A stretch of 17,457 nucleotides of DNA from Ruminococcus sp. UBA4383 (GTDB taxonomy: Bacteria; Bacillota; Clostridia; Oscillospirales; Ruminococcaceae), in NCBI GenBank assembly GCA_002389995.1, contig DGRR01000044.1:1-17457 (forward strand), read 5' to 3'. This document shows, piece by piece, positions 13,004 through 17,457 of this stretch. Made by a program: the position numbers and the translations under genes. The notes under the pieces were generated by a model. That model worked only from the letters and a program-made list of their open reading frames with translations, did no database searches and was not told the origin of the DNA. The stretch's first letter is position 1. Each line of letters opens with the position of its first letter.

Positions 13004-15325
13004 ATGTCAACACTGAAAGATGCAAAAATAGGCGAAACTGTCAAAGTTGTCCGCCTGCACGGAGAAGGTGCTTTACGACAGCATTTTCTCGATATGGGTA
13101 TAATCCCGGGAACAGATATAACTATTGTGAAATATGCCCCCATGGGCGACCCTGTTGAACTGCGCCTGCACGGCTATGAACTCACCCTGCGCCTTGAAGA
13201 TGCCGCAAAAATAGACGTTCTCCCGTCCGAAAATTCTTCCGGTAAAAACGAAAACAAAAAACACCGCTCCAAAACCGAACACCCCCGCATAGGTGAACAG
13301 AATGACGAAATTTCAACCGACCGGAAACTCACTTTCGCCCTTGTCGGAAATCAAAACAGCGGAAAAACTACCCTTTTCAACCGCCTTACAGGTTCAAACC
13401 AGCACGTCGGAAATTTCCCCGGTGTTACCGTTGACAGAAAAGACGGTGCTATAAAAGGCTATCCCAATACACTTATAACAGACCTGCCGGGTATATATTC
13501 AATGTCCCCTTACAGCAGTGAGGAAATTGTTTCACGAAATTTCGTACTCGATGAAAAACCCGATGCAATAATAAATATCATTGATGTAACGAATATTGAA
13601 AGAAATCTCTACCTTACAATGCAGCTTCTTGAACTTGATATACCCGTAGTCGTTGCACTGAATATGATGGACGAACTTACCGCAAACGGCGGAAATGTCG
13701 ATATAAATAAAATGGAAGAACTCCTCGGAACTCCCGTAGTCCCCATATCAGCCGCAAAAAATGAAGGCATAGAAGAACTTGTCGGTCATGCCATTAATAT
13801 AGCCGCCAATAACGAAAAACCACGCAGACAGGATTTCTGCGAAAAAGATAAAAACGGCGGTGCAGTCCACAGATGTCTCCATGCAATCGCTCATCTCATT
13901 GAAGACCATTCCGAAAAAACAGGCATACCTATAAGATTTGCCGCATCAAAAATTATAGAGGGCGACAGCCTTATTATTGAAAAACTCGGTCTTGATAAAA
14001 ATGAACTCGAAACTATGGAACATATCGTCACTCAGCTTGAAACTGAACGCAGTCTCGACAGAAGTGCATCAATCGCAGATATGCGCTTTTCATACATAAT
14101 GAAACTTTGCAGCGAAACTGTCAAAAAACCGCAGGAAAGCCGTGAACATATCCGCAGTAAAAAAATAGATTCAGTCCTTACGGGAAAATATACTGCCATT
14201 CCTACATTCATACTCATAATGGGCGCAGTATTCTATCTTACATTCAACGTAATAGGCGCATGGTTTCAGGGACTTATTGAAAAGGGAGTTGACCTGCTGA
14301 CAAATAAAACTGATGCCTTGCTGACGAACCTCAATGTAAACGATACGCTTCACGGACTTATCATAGACGGAATATTTGCAGGTGTGGGAAGTGTTTTAAG
14401 TTTTCTGCCGATAATAGTGACGCTTTTCTTTTTCCTCTCGATGCTTGAGGACAGCGGATATATAGCCCGTGTAGCGTTTTTCATGGACAAGCTTCTGCGA
14501 AAAATAGGTCTTTCGGGAAGAAGTATAGTTCCCATGCTTGTAGGATTCGGCTGTACAGTCCCCGCAGTAATGGCTACACGAACGCTCCCCAGCGAACGTG
14601 ACAGAAAAATGACTATTCTCCTCACGCCATTTATGAGCTGTACGGCAAAACTTCCGATATATGCATTTTTTGTTGATGCATTTTTCCCGAAATATAAAGC
14701 TTTAATCATGATAGGCGTTTATGTCCTCGGAATACTTGTGAGCATACTTGCGGCACTTCTCTATAAAAAAAGTATTTTCAAAGGTGAACCCGTACCCTTT
14801 GTAATGGAACTGCCCAATTACAGAATGCCGGGGGCAAGGAATGTATTGCAGTTACTCTGGGAGAAAGCAAAGGACTTTTTGCAGAGAGCATTTTCAGTAA
14901 TCCTTATTGCAACAATAGTTGTATGGTTCCTGACAAGCTTTGATATGCATATGAATCTCACAGAAAACAAGGAAGAAAGTATACTCGCTGCCGTTGCAGG
15001 AGTTATAGCACCGATATTCAAGCCGATAGGTCTTGGCGACTGGAAAATATGCGTTGCTCTTGTAAGCGGATTTATGGCAAAAGAAGGCGTTGTATCAATG
15101 CTCGAAGTTCTCTATAAGGGCGGTGTGGGAACTGCCATGACAGCAGTATCTGCGGCATCGCTTATTGTTTTCTCGCTTCTCTATACTCCCTGTGTAGCGG
15201 CTGTTGCGGCTATAAAGCGTGAAATGGGAAGAAAATGGGCTGTAACAGTAGTTGTATGGCAATGCCTTGTGGCGTGGGTATTTGCACTCATAGTGAATCT
15301 CATTGGAACTGCGATAGGAGGATAA
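13004..15325 (+). CDS. feoB: Fused FeoA-FeoB ferrous iron transporter
   Basis: Ferrous iron uptake permease of 773 aa with a FeoA domain fused to the N-terminus. Residues 1-75 are the SH3-like FeoA domain (LRQHFLDMGIIPGTDI, then DPVELRLHGYELTLR), 76-106 a charged linker, and 107-275 the G domain with G1 GNQNSGKT (115-122), the G2 region NFPGVTVD, G3 DLPG (160-163), G4 NMMD (220-223) and G5 SAAK (249-252). The membrane part begins near 397 and carries the paired gate motifs GFGCTVPAVMATR (Cys517) and MSCTAKLPIY (Cys546). FeoB alone is usually around 650-770 aa. AGAGGA precedes the ATG. The Cys-rich partner begins 1 nt after its stop. Confidence 0.96.
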   Translation: MSTLKDAKIGETVKVVRLHGEGALRQHFLDMGIIPGTDITIVKYAPMGDPVELRLHGYELTLRLEDAAKIDVLPSENSSGKNENKKHRSKTEHPRIGEQNDEISTDRKLTFALVGNQNSGKTTLFNRLTGSNQHVGNFPGVTVDRKDGAIKGYPNTLITDLPGIYSMSPYSSEEIVSRNFVLDEKPDAIINIIDVTNIERNLYLTMQLLELDIPVVVALNMMDELTANGGNVDINKMEELLGTPVVPISAAKNEGIEELVGHAINIAANNEKPRRQDFCEKDKNGGAVHRCLHAIAHLIEDHSEKTGIPIRFAASKIIEGDSLIIEKLGLDKNELETMEHIVTQLETERSLDRSASIADMRFSYIMKLCSETVKKPQESREHIRSKKIDSVLTGKYTAIPTFILIMGAVFYLTFNVIGAWFQGLIEKGVDLLTNKTDALLTNLNVNDTLHGLIIDGIFAGVGSVLSFLPIIVTLFFFLSMLEDSGYIARVAFFMDKLLRKIGLSGRSIVPMLVGFGCTVPAVMATRTLPSERDRKMTILLTPFMSCTAKLPIYAFFVDAFFPKYKALIMIGVYVLGILVSILAALLYKKSIFKGEPVPFVMELPNYRMPGARNVLQLLWEKAKDFLQRAFSVILIATIVVWFLTSFDMHMNLTENKEESILAAVAGVIAPIFKPIGLGDWKICVALVSGFMAKEGVVSMLEVLYKGGVGTAMTAVSAASLIVFSLLYTPCVAAVAAIKREMGRKWAVTVVVWQCLVAWVFALIVNLIGTAIGG

Positions 15326-15326
15326 T

Positions 15327-15491
15327 ATGAACAGCGCAGATATTGTTATTATATTTATATTATGCGCCGCTGTAATCGGCGGAATACTTCTCCGCAGGAA
15401 TTTCAAGAAAAAAGGCGGAGGCTGCTGCGGTGACTGCGGCTGCGGCTGCGGTGTTGACTGCAAGAATAAAAACAAAAAAGATTCAGAATAA
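15327..15491 (+). CDS. FeoB-associated Cys-rich membrane protein
   Basis: A 54-aa protein too short for many gene finders. One membrane helix (about 4-22) is followed by basic residues RRNFKKK and a Gly/Cys cluster with cysteines at 33, 34, 37, 39, 41 and 45, then a Lys/Asn/Asp tail. This matches the small Cys-rich proteins encoded directly after feoB in many Firmicutes (PF12669 type), thought to act with the permease, perhaps in handling Fe2+ at the inner face; the mechanism is not established. AGGAG, inside the end of feoAB, supplies the ribosome site, and only 1 nt separates the genes, so expression is coupled. Confidence 0.88.
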   Translation: MNSADIVIIFILCAAVIGGILLRRNFKKKGGGCCGDCGCGCGVDCKNKNKKDSE

Positions 15492-15494
15492 ACA

Positions 15495-15528
15495 AAAGCC
15501 CGAAAGAATTTCTTTCGGGCTTTATTTT
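15495..15528. terminator. Bidirectional terminator after the feo operon
   Basis: A 13-bp perfect stem (15495-15507 with 15511-15523, core GCCCGAAAGA/TCTTTCGGGC) around an ATT loop is followed by TTTATTTT on the plus strand. On the minus strand the stem is followed by TTTTGTTT, so it also ends the convergent methyltransferase gene. Confidence 0.93.
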
Positions 15529-16195
15529 ACCATATAAACGGGAAAAGTCTGTATTTTACTTTTTTCTTATATTCTTTATATCCGTCAAGTTCATTTTCAA
15601 GGACTTTTTCTTCATTGTCTATTCTCAGGATTAAAGCAAACGGATATACAAGAAAAATCAGAAAAGCATACAGCGAACCTAAAACAAGCGGTATTGATAA
15701 AAATAAAAATATCGTTGCAGAATACATGGGGTGACGGACTATTCCATATAATCCTGTATCTATTACCTTCTGATTTTCCTGAACCTCAACAGTTCTTGAA
15801 AGATATGTATTTTCACGCAATACTTCCGCATACATCAGATAGGATAAAATAAATATCACTGAACCGAGAATTATTACCCATTTCGGGAAAGCATACCATT
15901 TAAACCTGTAATTCAGCCCTGCAATTATAAAGCCTGAAATAAACATTATACCGCTTATTATAAGTACCGTTTTCTGCTGTGACTGAGTTTCCTTTGCGTT
16001 GATTCTTTTTTCCAAAAGCTGAGGATTTTTAAAAATTAAAACTAATCCCATTATCAGCATAGGAATGAATAACAATCCCATAAAAAGCCAGCCGTTTAAA
16101 AATTTCAGTGAACCTGCGGGTATGAATATCAATGCAGATAAAATTATAAATCCCGCAAAATATTTTACAACCGCCCTTAAAATAAGATTTTTCAT
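15527..16195 (-). CDS. Isoprenylcysteine carboxyl methyltransferase-like membrane protein
   Basis: Integral membrane protein of 222 aa, probably an S-adenosylmethionine-dependent methyltransferase of the ICMT/PEMT group. Hydrophobic segments lie near 10-30, 35-55, 76-94, 104-124 and 160-190. The C-terminal signature is present: GLYGIVRHPMYSA with Arg154, His155, Pro156 and Tyr158, and RIDNEEKVLE with Glu195-Glu196, which in family structures binds SAM and the acceptor. Eukaryotic ICMT methylates prenylated cysteine; bacterial homologues mostly lack a known substrate, so lipid or small-molecule methylation is equally possible. It lies 23 bp after the dockerin peptidase and is probably co-transcribed. 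GGGAGG is 15 nt from the ATG, unusually far, and could pair with TTTCCC right after it. Confidence 0.82.
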   Translation of the reverse strand: MKNLILRAVVKYFAGFIILSALIFIPAGSLKFLNGWLFMGLLFIPMLIMGLVLIFKNPQLLEKRINAKETQSQQKTVLIISGIMFISGFIIAGLNYRFKWYAFPKWVIILGSVIFILSYLMYAEVLRENTYLSRTVEVQENQKVIDTGLYGIVRHPMYSATIFLFLSIPLVLGSLYAFLIFLVYPFALILRIDNEEKVLENELDGYKEYKKKVKYRLFPFIW

Positions 16196-16218
16196 TTTGA
16201 AATGGGGAAACCTCCCTT

Positions 16219-17457
16219 TTAATAATGAACTATTCTTGCACCGAGTTCATTAAATATTTCAAGGAAATGACTTTGTGTCATAACACGGCTTGAACCTGTA
16301 TCGGGGTCACGGTATATTATCAGGTCATCATCATAACCACATATTACGACAGCGTGTTCACCCGCAGGCCAGCTTATATATTCTCCTGTGATATAGTCAT
16401 ACCAGTGGTCACTGTAATAAATACTTCCGTATGGATTTGTAGTATACCATGCAACAATTGGTTTTCCGTTATCGAGGAGTTCAATAATTTCCTGCATAGT
16501 TGCGCCTGTTTTTGTCTTTACACCGCTTAAAAATTTTTCTGCGGTTTCGGCTATGGGGATATTGAATACACCGTATGAATAGGCTGAATGGGGGTCGCCT
16601 ACAAATTCTCTTTCAGGGTTAGCACCGTACCATGCACCGCCCGAAGAATACGGCAAAGGACCTTTCGGAAGAGCTGTTACAATTTCCTCCATGGTTACAT
16701 TGACTTTATAGTATTGAAGAAGAATATAAAGTGCTGCACTTTCGCAGCCTGTGGGATAGGTCGGGTGCTGATTATATTCCATAACACTCAGCATAACAGA
16801 ACCTCCGTCCGTATAGTTGGGATTTTCATAGAGCTGTATGTAATCGGTATATACATAGCCTGCAACACCTTCATAATAGACATAAGCCCATGTTGCGGAA
16901 TATCTCGAAGCCTTGAATTTTGCGCCTGCGGGGATAGTACCTACTATATCATAGCCTGTGCCTGCTCCCTTTCTGATATTCAGTGTTTCATAGACATCTT
17001 TTGTTGTATATGTCATCATAACATCGGGGTCGTTATCGGAATCAGAGCCTTCTGTATATTTTTTGATATATCTCAGTGTGACATATCCTGAAATATCGTT
17101 ATATTTAATATATGCCCAGTTTTCGTTATATTTTAAAACTTCAAAGACTGAACCTGAGGGCAGTTGTCCGACAGCTTTTGCGGAGATATCGGGGTTTTCC
17201 CTTATATTCAGTGAATAGTCAACGTTTTTGGTTGTATACTGACCTGCCTCATCGGTAAACCAGCCGTCATCATCGGGATTTTCGGGAGGAATATCGGGAT
17301 TATCAGGCGGAATATCGGGATTGTCGGGGTTATCGGGCGGAATATCGGGATTGTCAGTATTTTCAGAAATTTTACTGCGTAATTCTATCATATCAAAAAC
17401 ATCAATATATGTATCCTTATTCAAATCGGCAAGTATGAACTGTCTGTCTGTAAGTTC
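16219..17457 (-). CDS. Dockerin/SH3/SH3/C39-like secreted peptidase (5' end outside window)
   Basis: A reading frame of 412 residues remains open to the window edge, so the N-terminus, including any signal peptide, is missing. In order: a dockerin-type EF-hand loop at 11-22 of the visible part (D-L-N-K-D-T-Y-I-D-V-F-D, with Asp/Asn at positions 1, 3, 5, 9 and 12 for calcium) and its helix IELRSKI; a Pro/Asp/Asn linker of PDNPDIPP repeats (about 34-66); two bacterial SH3 domains (about 73-138 and 148-210, each with SLNIR or TLNIR and a WAY(I/V) strand); and a C39-like papain-fold domain from about 217 to the end. The likely catalytic residues are Cys238 (PTGCESA), His368 (GEHAVVICGY) and Asp384 (YRDPDTG). 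SH3 domains suggest cell-wall binding, and the dockerin suggests docking to a cohesin. Whether the domain cuts peptide bonds is inferred. Confidence 0.88.
   Translation of the reverse strand, partial: ELTDRQFILADLNKDTYIDVFDMIELRSKISENTDNPDIPPDNPDNPDIPPDNPDIPPENPDDDGWFTDEAGQYTTKNVDYSLNIRENPDISAKAVGQLPSGSVFEVLKYNENWAYIKYNDISGYVTLRYIKKYTEGSDSDNDPDVMMTYTTKDVYETLNIRKGAGTGYDIVGTIPAGAKFKASRYSATWAYVYYEGVAGYVYTDYIQLYENPNYTDGGSVMLSVMEYNQHPTYPTGCESAALYILLQYYKVNVTMEEIVTALPKGPLPYSSGGAWYGANPEREFVGDPHSAYSYGVFNIPIAETAEKFLSGVKTKTGATMQEIIELLDNGKPIVAWYTTNPYGSIYYSDHWYDYITGEYISWPAGEHAVVICGYDDDLIIYRDPDTGSSRVMTQSHFLEIFNELGARIVHY
17284..17357 (-). repeat. Short tandem repeats encoding the Pro/Asp/Asn linker
   Basis: The 12-bp core AATATCGGGATT occurs three times. 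Two copies sit in identical 20-bp units (17306-17325 and 17336-17355) exactly 30 bp apart, and the third starts 21 bp before the middle copy. All spacings are multiples of three, so gain or loss of units keeps the frame and only changes the linker length between the dockerin and SH3 modules. Confidence 0.75.

Noticed and set aside
17284..17357. CRISPR-like repeats
   Set aside because: The repeats are within a coding frame, imperfect, with no unique spacers of constant length and no cas genes.
1..17457. Mobile element, prophage or defence island
   Set aside because: No transposase, integrase, phage structural gene, toxin-antitoxin pair or nuclease-type defence gene was found. The SdpI-like and CPBP proteins alone are not evidence of a bacteriocin locus, because no precursor peptide or transporter is nearby.

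Overview
The window reads as chromosome of a low-to-mid GC, fibre-degrading Gram-positive anaerobe, most likely a Ruminococcus-type member of the Oscillospiraceae. The reasons are a GH5 cellulase-type lipoprotein with two carbohydrate-binding-like modules, a dockerin-type EF-hand in a secreted peptidase, a FeoA-FeoB fusion followed by the small Cys-rich Feo partner, and the clostridial order rpmG-secE-nusG-rplK-rplA. The species call is inference. No tRNA, rRNA, CRISPR array, IS element or phage gene is visible.

Layout. (1) 1-3118, plus strand: a promoter, then a GH5 glycoside hydrolase lipoprotein overlapping by 4 nt a CPBP (CAAX-protease-like) membrane protein. (2) 3135-5014, plus: a new promoter, a DUF1846 protein and a small SdpI-family membrane protein. 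(3) 5071-7597, plus: a consensus promoter and structured leader, then rpmG, secE, nusG, rplK and rplA, closed by a strong bidirectional terminator. The gaps before rplK and before rplA hold two versions of the same folded RNA element. (4) 7590-9747, minus: response regulator, histidine kinase and a small membrane protein, joined by two 4-nt overlaps. (5) 9812-11734, plus: an extended and a classical short-chain dehydrogenase, then a bidirectional terminator. (6) 11741-12743, minus: a DHH-family phosphohydrolase with its own promoter. (7) 12847-15526, plus: feoAB and the 54-aa Cys-rich protein, with a possible operator downstream of the promoter and a bidirectional terminator. (8) 15527-17457, minus: a secreted dockerin/SH3/SH3/C39-like peptidase, cut by the window end, followed by an isoprenylcysteine-methyltransferase-like membrane protein.

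How it fits together. Most of the content is housekeeping: translation, secretion, transcription elongation and ferrous iron uptake. The accessory content sits at the two ends. Each end has a secreted hydrolase gene (GH5; dockerin peptidase) followed at once by an integral-membrane enzyme of a family named after eukaryotic CAAX processing (CPBP; ICMT). That parallel is suggestive but unproven. Other points worth a look are the duplicated RNA element in the ribosomal protein operon, the absence of rplJ-rplL after rplA, a near-identical 33-nt segment shared by the CPBP and SdpI genes, and a TTGCAAT box at both the GH5 and feo promoters. I did not find a convincing new defence or mobile system.
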